NCBI GenBank assembly: GCA_029862205.1 | Contig: JAOTXT010000021.1 | Span: 1-61,338, forward strand | Reading direction: 5' to 3' | Source: Paracoccaceae bacterium | GTDB taxonomy: Bacteria > Pseudomonadota > Alphaproteobacteria > Rhodobacterales > Rhodobacteraceae | DNA length: 61,338 nt | In this document: piece after piece, positions 27,553 to 38,114 of the stretch | Numbering within the stretch: position 1 is the stretch's first letter | Layout: each line of letters starts with the position of its first letter | The notes under the pieces: model-generated | Told to the model about the DNA's origin: nothing | Databases searched by the model: none | What the model saw: the letters and a program-made list of their open reading frames with translations, nothing else | Made by a program: the position numbers and the translations under genes

Positions 27553-28695
27553 ATGGTCGAGGTTGCAACGGGCAAGCCAGTCTGGGCGCTGGGACTGATG
27601 AGCGGGACCTCGATGGACGGGGTCGACGCGGCTTTGGTTTTGACGGATGGGGAGACATTAGAGGAGTTCGGACCAAGCCTTTTCGTGCCCTATCTCGAGA
27701 CCTATCGCGATCAGATGAAAGCCGCAAACGCCGTGGCGCCTACCACGCCAACAGACGCGCTGCGTGACCCGGCGCGCTGGCCTGAAGCCCTCACCACCTT
27801 GGCGAAGAGCGCGGTGACCACGCACCTCGACGCCATCCGCCAACTTGGCGGCGGGCCGGCCATAATCGGGTTCCATGGCCAAACCGTTTCTCACCGTCCG
27901 ATGGAAGGCTTCACGCTACAACTCGGCGATGGATCGGCGGTAGCTTCAGGATCCGGCGTTGCGACCGTATGGGATTTTCGCTCGGCCGACATGCGCAGCG
28001 GCGGTCAAGGAGCGCCGCTCGCACCCTTCTACCACTTCGCGCTTTCGCGGCATGCCGGATTGCGTGATCCCATCGCCTTCCTGAATCTCGGTGGGGTCGG
28101 CAATGTCACATGGATTGATCCATCACGAGATGCGCCGGAGGAATCGGCGGCACTCTTGGCATTTGATACGGGTCCGGCGAACGCCCTTATCGATGATTTC
28201 ATGGCTGCGCGGACCGCGTTGGGCTTCGACAAAGACGGCGTGGCAGCGGCCGCAGGCCATACGCACGAAGACGTTCTATCAGGATTGCCGCGGTTCGATT
28301 ACTTGCATCGGGCCCCACCAAAATCGCTGGACCGGAACGATTTCCAGCCTGTTCAGAAGGCCGTCGAGCAGCTGTCCACCGAAGACGGCGCGGCCACGCT
28401 GACTGTCTTCACCGCCGATTGTGTGGCCGCATCGGTCGCGCATATGCCTGCACCCCCTACCCGCTGGCTGGTCTGCGGCGGCGGGCGGCATAACAAAACG
28501 ATGATGGGGATGCTGGCCGACCGGCTCGACGCGCCGGTCGAGGCGGTCGAGGCGGTGGGGCTGGACGGCGACATCCTGGAAGCGCAGGCCTTTGCCTATC
28601 TGGCGGTCCGGGTCCTGCGCGGCCTGCCAACCTCGGCGCCGTCGACGACCGGGTGCCGCGAGCCGGTCTGCGGGGGGCGGATCAGTTATCCGTGA
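27553..28695 (+). CDS. anmK: Anhydro-N-acetylmuramic acid kinase
   Basis: 380 residues. ASKHA-family kinase with the phosphate loop ALGLMSGTSMDGVDAALV at the N-terminus, IGFHGQTVSHRP, NLGGVGNVTWI, DTGPANALIDDFM and the C-terminal CGGGRHNKTMMGMLADRL. It converts 1,6-anhydro-MurNAc from peptidoglycan turnover into MurNAc-6-phosphate. Divergent from tyrS. GC is lower over about 27650-28440 than in the final 250 bp, a possible mosaic structure. Confidence 0.95.
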   Translation: MVEVATGKPVWALGLMSGTSMDGVDAALVLTDGETLEEFGPSLFVPYLETYRDQMKAANAVAPTTPTDALRDPARWPEALTTLAKSAVTTHLDAIRQLGGGPAIIGFHGQTVSHRPMEGFTLQLGDGSAVASGSGVATVWDFRSADMRSGGQGAPLAPFYHFALSRHAGLRDPIAFLNLGGVGNVTWIDPSRDAPEESAALLAFDTGPANALIDDFMAARTALGFDKDGVAAAAGHTHEDVLSGLPRFDYLHRAPPKSLDRNDFQPVQKAVEQLSTEDGAATLTVFTADCVAASVAHMPAPPTRWLVCGGGRHNKTMMGMLADRLDAPVEAVEAVGLDGDILEAQAFAYLAVRVLRGLPTSAPSTTGCREPVCGGRISYP

Positions 28696-28721
28696 CTTGC
28701 GCGTGGGGGGGCACCCCCTCC

Positions 28722-28752
28722 CTAGCCCTCTCCCCATTGGGGGGAGGGTTAG
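28722..28752. terminator. Hairpin between convergent genes
   Basis: CTAGCCCTCTCCCC, three-base loop, GGGGGGAGGGTTAG: a 14-bp stem between the anmK stop and the convergent hydrolase stop. There is no T run, so it may be a repeat element acting as a bidirectional barrier rather than a classical terminator. Confidence 0.5.
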
Positions 28753-28768
28753 CAAGGGGATGCGGCAC

Positions 28769-29419
28769 CTACCGCCCGCCCTCTTTCATGCGCTTGACCA
28801 CGTAATCCTTGATGTTGCCGACCAGGGTCTCCATGCCCTTCTCGAAGAAGTGGTTGGCCTCGGGCACCGTCTGGTGGGTGATGGTGATCCCCTTCTGGGC
28901 CTTCAGCTTGTCGGAGAGCTTGATTACCTCTTCGGTCGGCACGATCCGGTCGGCCTCGCCGTTGATGATCAGGCCGGACGACGGGCATGGGGCCAGGAAC
29001 GAGAAGTCGTACATGTTGGCGGGCGGGGCCACCGAGATGAAGCCGCTGATCTCGGGACGCCGCATCAGAAGCTGCATCCCGATCCAGGCGCCGAACGAGA
29101 ACCCGGCCACCCAGCAGGCCCGCGCGTTCTGGTTCTGCGCCTGCAGATAGTCGAGCGCCGAGGCAGCGTCGGAAAGCTCACCGATCCCCTGGTCGAACTC
29201 GCCCTGGCTGCGCCCGACGCCGCGGAAATTGAACCGCATCACCGTGAAGCCCAGATCCCGGAATGCGTAGTGCAGCGCATAGGTCACGGGGTTATTCATC
29301 GTGCCGCCGAATTTCGGGTGCGGATGCAGGATCAGGGCGATCGGCGCGTCCTTCTCGGGCTCGGGATGGTAGCGGCCTTCAAGACGGCCCTCCGGGCCCG
29401 CGAAGATCACCTCTGGCAT
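28769..29419 (-). CDS. Alpha/beta hydrolase, KANL3/Tex30-like
   Basis: 216 residues. Alpha/beta hydrolase with LILHPHPKFGGTMNN, the MRFNFRGVGRSQGEFDQG oxyanion region, the nucleophile elbow VAGFSFGAWIG, GEADRIVPTEE (catalytic acid) and the histidine in EANHFFEKG. The family of small dienelactone-hydrolase-like proteins has no assigned substrate. It is divergent from the suf operon, 202 bp away, an arrangement I recall as frequent in Rhodobacterales, so it may be co-regulated by IscR. Confidence 0.8.
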   Translation of the reverse strand: MPEVIFAGPEGRLEGRYHPEPEKDAPIALILHPHPKFGGTMNNPVTYALHYAFRDLGFTVMRFNFRGVGRSQGEFDQGIGELSDAASALDYLQAQNQNARACWVAGFSFGAWIGMQLLMRRPEISGFISVAPPANMYDFSFLAPCPSSGLIINGEADRIVPTEEVIKLSDKLKAQKGITITHQTVPEANHFFEKGMETLVGNIKDYVVKRMKEGGR

Positions 29420-29469
29420 GTCTGCTCTTCCTCGTTATACGCGCGCATCGGGTAGGGCGTCCCGATTGC

Positions 29470-29505
29470 TTGACTTCTTCTGTCAGGTTTCCTAGAACAA
29501 TTCTA
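29470..29505 (+). promoter_or_regulatory. Promoter and candidate IscR operator for the suf operon
   Basis: TTGACT at 29470-29475 and TAGAAC at 29493-29498 with a 17-bp spacer form a sigma-70-like promoter. The -10 overlaps the perfect inverted repeat TAGAA-CAA-TTCTA (29493-29505), a plausible site for autorepression by the Rrf2 protein encoded next. The operator role is inferred from position and symmetry only. Confidence 0.55.
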
Positions 29506-29621
29506 AATCAGCCGGATACGGCCTCTCGCTCGCGTTTAAGGGAGGTAATGCCGATGGGCGCGCAGGTCAACATGTGTGCGGGGGCCTGGGGCGTTGGATT
29601 TGGCCGATACGGGAGGCGCGA

Positions 29622-30101
29622 ATGAAGCTCAGCACCAAGGGCCGCTATGCGGTGACGGCGCTCGCCGATATCGCGCTGAACGGCGCGCCCAGGCCGGTGA
29701 CCCTGGCCGAGATCTCCGAGCGCCAGGACATCAGCCTCGCCTACCTCGAGCAGCTTTTCGTGCGCCTGCGGCGCGCCGGGCTGGTGGATTCAGTGCGCGG
29801 GCCAGGCGGCGGCTACCTGCTGGCGCGCGCGCCGGAGGAGCTGCGCATTTCGGACGTCATGGCGGCGGTCGACGAGCGGCTGAACGCCATGGGCTGCGAC
29901 GGCAAGTGGGAGGAAGGCCAGGGCTGCGGCAAGTCCAAGGAGGCCTGCCTGACCCATAACCTGTGGGAACAGCTCTCGGCCCATGTGCATGTTTTCCTGA
30001 GCCAGACGACGATTGCGGATGTGATCGGCGACCGGATGGTGCCCTGCCCGGCCGTGCCGGATTTCAGCGAGCTGCTGGAGGAAGAGGCGGCGCGGGCGTG
30101 A
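29622..30101 (+). CDS. iscR: Rrf2-family iron-sulfur cluster regulator, IscR-type
   Basis: 159 residues from the ATG at 29622 with a GGGAGGCG ribosome site; the frame is open further upstream. Winged helix KLSTKGRYAVTALADIAL and SERQDISLAYLEQLFVRLRRAGLVDSVRGPGGGYLLAR, the standard Rrf2 recognition and wing. The cluster-binding region has three cysteines and a histidine, Cx9Cx6CxxH (GCDGKW, GCGKSKEACLTH), wider spaced than the Cx5Cx5CxxH of E. coli IscR. It heads the suf operon and probably represses it when its cluster is bound. The following gene is 208 bp downstream, with a repeat in between. Confidence 0.9.
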   Translation: MKLSTKGRYAVTALADIALNGAPRPVTLAEISERQDISLAYLEQLFVRLRRAGLVDSVRGPGGGYLLARAPEELRISDVMAAVDERLNAMGCDGKWEEGQGCGKSKEACLTHNLWEQLSAHVHVFLSQTTIADVIGDRMVPCPAVPDFSELLEEEAARA

Positions 30102-30184
30102 GCATGCTGGCGCTGCAGACCCGCTCCCTTTCGGCGAGCATGGACAGCATTCGGGGAGACGGACGGATGGGAGACAAACGCCCC

Positions 30185-30275
30185 GCCCGGCGTGCAAACG
30201 CCGGGCAGCGCCCGACCGCCCCCCCGGGCGGGCGCTTCGCTTCCGCCCGCGGCCGGTCGCTGCCCTCCATCCATA
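30185..30275. repeat. Covarying-hairpin repeat with 69-bp conserved core, copy 2
   Basis: Starts with the hairpin CCCGGCGT/ACGCCGGG (30185-30206), where one pair differs compensatorily from copy 1. The core 30200-30268 is identical to 25968-26036, and TCCATA follows. It lies between iscR and the cysteine desulfurase gene, so it would be transcribed within the suf operon. Confidence 0.85.
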
Positions 30276-30309
30276 GAGGCGACGTCGCGGCGCTCCAGGA
30301 GGCAGCGCT

Positions 30310-31431
30310 ATGATGAACCGCGTCTACCTCGACTGGAATGCCTCGGCGCCGCTGAGGCCCGAGGCGCGCGCCGCCATGCTGGCGGCGATGGACGTGGTGG
30401 GGAACCCGTCCAGCGTCCATGCAGAGGGCCGGGCGGCGAAGGCGATTGTCGAGAAGGCGCGCGGCCAGGTGGCTCGGCTTACTGGGTGGTCCGAAGGCGA
30501 GTTAGTCTTCAACAGCGGTGCGACGGAGGGTGCCAATGAAATCTTGGCGCATCGACAAGCGATCATGGCCCGCACTGAACATGATTGCGTCTTCCGGCAC
30601 TTCGATCCGGGCTGGGCCTTGCCGTCCGACGAAAGCGGACGGGTTGTGATCGACGAACGCTTTGATGCGACAATTCTTGGCGGTTTGCGGGATGGCGAGA
30701 TGATAGCCATCCAATGGGCAAACTCGGAAACAGGTGTGATCAACGACGTCGGTCAGTGCTTCGATTACATCCAGAACCGGAACCGAAGTGCGGAAATTTT
30801 CGTGGACGCTACACAAGGTGTGGGAAAGCTAAACCACGATACCGCAGTCACATTGGCGGATTTTGGCATCGCTTCGGCTCACAAGCTCTCTGGGCCGACG
30901 GGAGTCGGGGCCCAGCTTTGCCCCTTCGGTTGGCTCCCTGCTGTGGGCCATGAAAGCGGGCAAGAGAATTCTCGCCGTGCTGGCACCGAGAACGTAATCG
31001 GCATCGCCGGGTTCGGCGCGGCGGCCGAGGCGGCGCAGCTGGATCAGGAGGATGGGGTCTGGGACCGGGTGGCGGACCTCCGGGACCGTTTGGAGGACCG
31101 CCTGGCCTCGGAGGCGCCCGACCTGATCGTCTTCGGCAAGGACGTCCCACGCCTGCCCAACACCTCCTGCTTCGCCGTGCCAGGGTGGAAGGGCGAGACC
31201 CAGGTCATGCAGATGGACCTTGCCGGCTACGCCATCAGCGCGGGCTCGGCGTGCTCCTCGGGGAAGGTCAACAAGGCCAGCCGGGTGCTGCTGGCGATGG
31301 GCTTCGACGAGGAAACCGCGTCGTCGGCCATCCGGGTCTCGATGGGGCCGACGACAACGCAAGCCGAGGTGATGGGCTTCGCCGAGACTTGGATAGACAA
31401 CTACCGCCGCCGGAAGGAACGGGCGGCGTGA
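30310..31431 (+). CDS. Cysteine desulfurase, IscS/NifS-like
   Basis: 373 residues (class V aminotransferase fold; start ATG at 30310 or 30313). N-terminus [20 protein letters not shown], the PLP lysine in [14 protein letters not shown], and the active cysteine in [22 protein letters not shown]. It mobilises sulfur from cysteine for cluster assembly; the operon also has SufS at 38115, so two desulfurases coexist, as is usual in roseobacter suf clusters. The middle third (about 30490-31000) has 52-57% GC against about 75% on the C-terminal side, suggesting replacement by recombination. Confidence 0.9.
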   Translation: MMNRVYLDWNASAPLRPEARAAMLAAMDVVGNPSSVHAEGRAAKAIVEKARGQVARLTGWSEGELVFNSGATEGANEILAHRQAIMARTEHDCVFRHFDPGWALPSDESGRVVIDERFDATILGGLRDGEMIAIQWANSETGVINDVGQCFDYIQNRNRSAEIFVDATQGVGKLNHDTAVTLADFGIASAHKLSGPTGVGAQLCPFGWLPAVGHESGQENSRRAGTENVIGIAGFGAAAEAAQLDQEDGVWDRVADLRDRLEDRLASEAPDLIVFGKDVPRLPNTSCFAVPGWKGETQVMQMDLAGYAISAGSACSSGKVNKASRVLLAMGFDEETASSAIRVSMGPTTTQAEVMGFAETWIDNYRRRKERAA

Positions 31432-31442
31432 ACGCGCCCTGT

Positions 31443-31509
31443 GCCCCGGACGTGATCCGGGGCCTTGTGGAGCGAGAGAGATATCGAGGTCCCGGGTCAA
31501 GCCCGGGAC
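31443..31509. repeat. Bipartite palindromic repeat, copy 3
   Basis: GCCCCGGA/TCCGGGGC hairpin at 31443-31463 and GTCCCGGG/CCCGGGAC hairpin at 31489-31509, same order as copy 1. It fills the gap between the desulfurase gene and sufB and so lies inside the operon transcript. Confidence 0.8.
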
Positions 31510-31528
31510 ATGGGAGAGAGGAAGCCGC

Positions 31529-33056
<1,528 letters not shown>

Positions 33057-33067
<11 letters not shown>

Positions 33068-33413
33068 ACTGATCGATACGCTCGAGGCCCGGTTCAGGGA
33101 ACTCGGTCATCTAAAGGCACTCGCGATGGGTGTTTGCCTGGGCGTCGTGTCTGTTGGATTGGCCTATTTGACATCGAGCATCGTACCGCTCGTTCTGTCA
33201 TTCCTCGCTTATTTTCCCTTCCATGTTTGGTTGACCATCTCGTTGTTCCTGGTTGTCTTTTCGGCATACGAGCGCGCGAGACTCGTTGGACCGAGCCACT
33301 CGTTCGGTAGAGCGTTTTTCCAGCGCCTGTTCTCGGAATACGGCGTGTTCTGCTTGGCCTGGTTTTATCCCCTGGTATTCGCAATACCCGAGAATGGGGG
33401 CTTTAAGTCGTGA
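33057..33413 (+). CDS. Small membrane protein in the suf operon
   Basis: 118 residues from the GTG at 33057, overlapping the 3' end of sufB by 11 bp; a TTG at 33060 is an alternative. Three predicted membrane helices (about residues 20-42, 48-68 and 95-112). No family recognised. GC is lower than in sufB. Its tight coupling to sufB and the next gene (GTGA overlap) argues that it is expressed with the Suf system, but nothing ties it to cluster assembly. Confidence 0.65.
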
Positions 33414-33784
33414 GCGTAGGAAACTCGATCGAAGAGGCGTTACTCCGGGACCCGCACAGCCCTGCCCATCGTGACCGGTCGCTTGGCACGGTTGCTGCGG
33501 TGCTGGGTGTTTGGGCGCTGGGCGCGATTCTCGCCTTTTCGATCGACCTCTCGCCGGTTCCCGCCTGGTTGGTCTGGCTGATCATCTTCGTGATTGGAGT
33601 ATCGGCCGGCGCGGTAGCCACCCGGATGGGGGCGACCGCTGCGCGGTCGCGTCGCGCGGCAGGCGAGATTCTGGCGCGCGAGGAACGTGCGCAGGAGCGA
33701 GCCGAGCAACTTGCCGAATTCCGAGCCCACAATACCGCCCCGAGGGATCCCCGGTCTGATCGCGATTGGGAGATCATCGAGTGA
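33410..33784 (+). CDS. Small membrane protein with coiled-coil tail
   Basis: 124 residues, GTG start overlapping the previous stop. Two membrane helices (about residues 27-46 and 52-72, LVWLIIFVIGVSAGAVATRM), then an Ala/Arg/Glu-rich segment that could form a coiled coil (SRRAAGEILAREERAQERAE) and an acidic end DWEIIE. No known family. Possibly an inner-membrane accessory factor; function unknown. Confidence 0.65.
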   Translation: MSVGNSIEEALLRDPHSPAHRDRSLGTVAAVLGVWALGAILAFSIDLSPVPAWLVWLIIFVIGVSAGAVATRMGATAARSRRAAGEILAREERAQERAEQLAEFRAHNTAPRDPRSDRDWEIIE

Positions 33785-34050
33785 CCGACCACTGGTTCAA
33801 ACCGAAGACCTACGGCTATGGCGCCTCGCCGGCCAATTGGAAGGGCTGGGCGGCGATAATCGTCTTCGTGCTGGTCGTGCTCGCGTTCACCCATATGCTG
33901 ATCGTCCGGCCTTCGGCATCCGAGGCCGGTCCGAGCGGCGCCCAGGTCGTTGCCTTTCTGTTGCTCTTCGCCGCCGCGATCCTCGCCTTCATCAGGCTCT
34001 GCAAGGCCAAGACCGATGGCGAATGGCGGTGGCGCTGGGGCAAGGACTGA
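33781..34050 (+). CDS. Small membrane protein (TDHWFKPKTYGYGA start)
   Basis: 89 residues from the GTG at 33781, which overlaps the previous stop. The start VTDHWFKPKTYGYGASPANWKGW recurs in alphaproteobacterial small membrane proteins as I recall it, and two membrane helices follow (AAIIVFVLVVLAFTHMLIV; VVAFLLLFAAAILAFIRL). The C-terminus KTDGEWRWRWGKD is cytoplasmic and tryptophan-rich. No function is assigned. Confidence 0.7.
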   Translation: MTDHWFKPKTYGYGASPANWKGWAAIIVFVLVVLAFTHMLIVRPSASEAGPSGAQVVAFLLLFAAAILAFIRLCKAKTDGEWRWRWGKD

Positions 34051-34077
34051 CATGAGACTATTATTGGAGAACGGACG

Positions 34078-34278
34078 ATGAAAGGCGACAAGAACTTGCT
34101 TTATGGCGGACTGTTCTACGGCCTCTTCGTGACGGCCGTGGTCTACTGGCTGGGGGTCTATCTAGAGGTCAGCGGCTCGCCGGCGGTGCGAATCATTTTC
34201 GCCCTGGGGTGCGGAGCGCTGGCCAGCCTGGTGTTCCTGTTCTCGTATTTGGTCGGCAAGCGCCGCAGCAAGGATTGA
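34078..34278 (+). CDS. Small membrane protein
   Basis: 66 residues with two helices (LLYGGLFYGLFVTAVVYWLGV and IIFALGCGALASLVFLFSYL) and a basic C-terminus GKRRSKD. The ribosome site is GGAGAACGG. No family recognised. Fourth of five short genes between sufB and sufC. Confidence 0.65.
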   Translation: MKGDKNLLYGGLFYGLFVTAVVYWLGVYLEVSGSPAVRIIFALGCGALASLVFLFSYLVGKRRSKD

Positions 34279-34294
34279 TCGCAAGGAGGGCAGC

Positions 34295-34750
34295 ATGAGC
34301 CAGTCGGACGATTTCAACAAACGCCTGAAAAAGGTCAAAGCCAAACTGCCCGGCGGGCCGCCGCCCGTGGGGCTTAACCGGCGCATGGCCTACGAGAAGG
34401 ATGATGACGACGACTTCGAAATCTCGATCGGCAAGATGGTTCTGCCGCCCCTGGCCTTCATCCTGGGCGCGGTGGCGCTGGTCGCCGGGCGCAGCATCGC
34501 CATGAGCCAGCTGGGCATCGAGGGCAGCACCCAGACGCTGCACATCGCCGAGGGTGTGATCACCCTGATCCTGATGGGCATCGTGGTGCTGGTGATGGGC
34601 AAGACGAACTACATCGCCATGCTGGCGCTGCTGATCGGCGGCGTGCTGGCCTTCATGGCCGAGCCCATATGGGTGCCGATGATGCCCGGCCTGATGGAAC
34701 AGATCTACACGCCCGAATACGTGTCGCGGGTGGTGTTGGGATTGGAGTGA
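34295..34750 (+). CDS. Membrane protein with acidic N-terminal linker
   Basis: 151 residues. A charged N-terminus (SQSDDFNKRLKKVKAKLPGG) with a run of aspartates (KDDDDDF) precedes four hydrophobic segments. No family recognised. The ribosome site AAGGAGGG is strong. It lies immediately upstream of sufC, 60 bp apart, and was probably transcribed with the rest of the operon. Confidence 0.7.
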   Translation: MSQSDDFNKRLKKVKAKLPGGPPPVGLNRRMAYEKDDDDDFEISIGKMVLPPLAFILGAVALVAGRSIAMSQLGIEGSTQTLHIAEGVITLILMGIVVLVMGKTNYIAMLALLIGGVLAFMAEPIWVPMMPGLMEQIYTPEYVSRVVLGLE

Positions 34751-34810
34751 CGCCGCAGGCGGCGCCTGCGAGGAAACATGCGGCCAAGGCGCCGCCAAAG
34801 GGAAAACTGA

Positions 34811-35565
<755 letters not shown>

Positions 35566-35566
<1 letters not shown>

Positions 35567-36873
35567 TGGCGACGGACGCAAAAAGGAAGGCCGCCGAGGC
35601 CCTGCTGCATGTCCTGCCCCTGCCCGGCCACGAGGCGGGCTGGGCGCGCGATGCGCGCGCCGCGGCGCGGACCCGGCTGTTGGAAGCAGGCGCGCCGGCG
35701 CGGCGCGACGAATACTGGAAATACACCGATCCGGGCCGCCTGACCGCGCCCATCGCCGTGGTCGGCGAGACATCGGACGCGCCCCAGATGCAAAGCCAAT
35801 TCGGCGATGTGCATCCGCGCCGGTTGCGCTTCGTCAACGGGCATTTCCGGCCCGACCTGTCGGACGACGCCGCCCAACCGGGTTTGCACGTCATGATGCT
35901 GAGCGAGGCGCTGCAACAGGACATCGCGCCCGCGCGCGAGATCTTCGGACACCTCGAGGCCGCGGGGCACGAGAAGGTGGCGCGCCCGCTGGCCGCGCTC
36001 AACACCGCTTGCGCCACCGAGGGGCTGGCGCTGCATGTGACAGGCCAGGTGACCGAGCCCCTGCATCTGCGCCACGACCAGATCGGCGAGGGGTCGAGCC
36101 TGTTGCACCATGTGATCCGGGTCGAACCGGGCGCATCGCTTATGCTGCTGGAATCCGGCACCGTGACCAACAAGGTGCTGGAGGTCGATGTGGCCGAGGG
36201 CGGCAGCTTCCAGCATGTGCGCATTCAGGAAGGCCCGCGGGCGCCTAGCGCCAGTCACATCTTCGCGCGGATCGGCGCCGAGGCGCAGTTCAAGACCTTC
36301 ACCCTGACGGCCGACGGCGAGATGACCCGCAACGAGGTGGTGATGGACTTCGTCGGCGAGAGCGCCGTGGGCCATATCGCGGGCGCGGTACTGGCGAAGG
36401 GCGAGAGCCACATCGACAACACGGTCTTCGTCACCCATGGCGCGCCCGGCTGCGAAAGCCGCCAGGTCTTCAAGAACGTGCTGACCGACAAGGCGCGCGG
36501 CATCTTCCAGGGCAAGATCTTCGTGCGCCAGGTGGCGCAAAAGACCGACGGCTATCAGATCAGCCAGTCGGTGCTGCTGACCGAGGGCGCGGAGTTCTCC
36601 GCCAAGCCAGAGCTCGAGATCTATGCCGATGACGTGAAGTGCAGCCACGGCTCGACCACGGGGAAGCTGGACGAGGCAGCGATGTTCTACCTGCGCTCGC
36701 GCGGGGTGCCCGAGGCGGAAGCCGAGGCGATGCTGGTCGCCGCCTTCGCCGAGGAGGCCTTCGAGGAAATCGAGAACGAGGCGCTGGCCGGGGCGATGCG
36801 CGCCCATGTCGCCGCCTGGATGGCCGAGCGCGCCCAGGCAAGTACCGGAAAGAACACCGGGACGGCCGGCTGA
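35566..36873 (+). CDS. sufD: Fe-S assembly protein SufD
   Basis: 435 residues from the ATG at 35566; a GTG three bases earlier is also in frame. N-terminal helical part, RRDEYWKYTDPGRLTAP, then the beta-helix with EGRGAFQGKIFV-like KARGIFQGKIFVRQVAQKTDGYQ and the C-terminal NEVKCSHGSTTG-like DDVKCSHGSTTGKLDEAAMFYLRSRG. Partner of SufB in SufBC2D. The cysteine and histidine in CSHG are the usual conserved ones. Confidence 0.95.
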
Positions 36874-37481
36874 TGGCGATGGCCGAGGAGGAGGCACCGG
36901 CGAACGGACTGGTCTCGCGCGTGCTGGGCGCCTGGGCGGATTTGCGCGGCTCGATGCGGGGCGAGCTGACGCGGGGGCCCAGCGAGGGGCGGCTGCTATT
37001 TTATGTGGTGCTCTCGGGCCTGATCTGGTTCGCCGGGCGCGCCGTCTTGCTGGCCTGGGGGCCGAAAGGCCCGACACTGACGCCAGACGAATTTCGCCGG
37101 TTGATCGGCGCGGCGCTGGTCTCGTCGGTCTTCTACCGGACCATCGCGCTTTATGTGGTGGCGGCCTTGGCAGGCGCGGTCGCCCGAGCCTTTGGCGGCG
37201 CCGGGTCCTGGCGCGACAGTCGGGCGGCGGTCTTCTGGGGTTCGCTGGTAGCGGCACCGGCGATCCTGGCGGCGACCATGTTCTCACTGCTGCTGACCGG
37301 GGCGCCGGGCCGCGCTGCCGAGATCGCCAGTATGTTGGGCGCCATCGCCTCGGCCTGGGTCTTGGCCCATTGCCTGGCCGAGGCGCATGGATTTGCCAGC
37401 ACCTGGAAAGTCTTGGGCGTCATCGCCGGCCTGGTTGGCACTCTTGTCCTTGCACTCTATCTGCTGGGTCGGGCCTTTTGA
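36873..37481 (+). CDS. YIP1-family membrane protein
   Basis: 202 residues, ATG overlapping the sufD stop. Five membrane segments; the run LLFYVVLSGLIWFAGRAV and the C-terminal helices ending in LYLLGRAF resemble the Yip1 domain seen in bacterial homologues. A polar N-terminus precedes them. It is encoded in the suf operon, next to a second gene of the same kind, but a link to Fe-S chemistry is not established. Confidence 0.75.
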   Translation: MAMAEEEAPANGLVSRVLGAWADLRGSMRGELTRGPSEGRLLFYVVLSGLIWFAGRAVLLAWGPKGPTLTPDEFRRLIGAALVSSVFYRTIALYVVAALAGAVARAFGGAGSWRDSRAAVFWGSLVAAPAILAATMFSLLLTGAPGRAAEIASMLGAIASAWVLAHCLAEAHGFASTWKVLGVIAGLVGTLVLALYLLGRAF

Positions 37482-37502
37482 GATGAAGACGGGGCGGCAG
37501 CC

Positions 37503-38102
37503 ATGATGGGCGCAGTGATCGAGAACATCATCGGCGGCTACATGCATCCGCGCGCCTCGGTGCGGCGGATCATGAGCGGCGATTATGGCATGCAGGAGAT
37601 CCTGCTTCTGGTCTTGCTTGCCTTCGTGGTGCGCCAGATCATGGTGATCCTGATCCCCATCGAGGTCGCCGGCGCCGGACCCGCGGGGCTCGGCGCCTAT
37701 ATCGGACGGCTGGTCGGCGCGCTGATCTCGTTCGGCATCATCACGGCACTGATCTGCTACATCGGCCGCGTCTTCGGTGGCACTGGCGATTTTCGCCAAT
37801 CGGCTCTGGTCGTCGCCTGGTACGACGTGGTCACCAGCGTGACCTCGCCCTTCGTCGAACTGGCGGCGCGGCAGAACCTGGAAGCGATACAAACGCTGGC
37901 GAAGAACCCGGATGTCCCAGTGGCAATGAGCGACAGTGCGGCAATGATTGCGCTGATCGGCGGCGCTTTGCTGTTGTGGCTCTATGCCGCCTTCATCGCC
38001 GAGCTGCACGGCTTCAAACGGACCTTTAGCGTCCTGGCGGCGCTGTTCGCGATCATGATCCTGCCCGCAATGCTGCTGACACCGATGATGATGGGCGGCT
38101 GA
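37503..38102 (+). CDS. YIP1-family membrane protein
   Basis: 199 residues. Conserved IIGGYMHPRASVRRIMSGDYGMQEIL start, five hydrophobic helices (for example LLLVLLAFVVRQIMVIL), and a C-terminal segment ending in ALFAIMILPAMLLTPMMMGG. Matches the Yip1 domain in overall pattern. It follows its relative at 36873 by 21 bp and precedes sufS by 12 bp. Confidence 0.8.
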   Translation: MMGAVIENIIGGYMHPRASVRRIMSGDYGMQEILLLVLLAFVVRQIMVILIPIEVAGAGPAGLGAYIGRLVGALISFGIITALICYIGRVFGGTGDFRQSALVVAWYDVVTSVTSPFVELAARQNLEAIQTLAKNPDVPVAMSDSAAMIALIGGALLLWLYAAFIAELHGFKRTFSVLAALFAIMILPAMLLTPMMMGG

Positions 38103-38114
38103 ACGAGATTCCCC

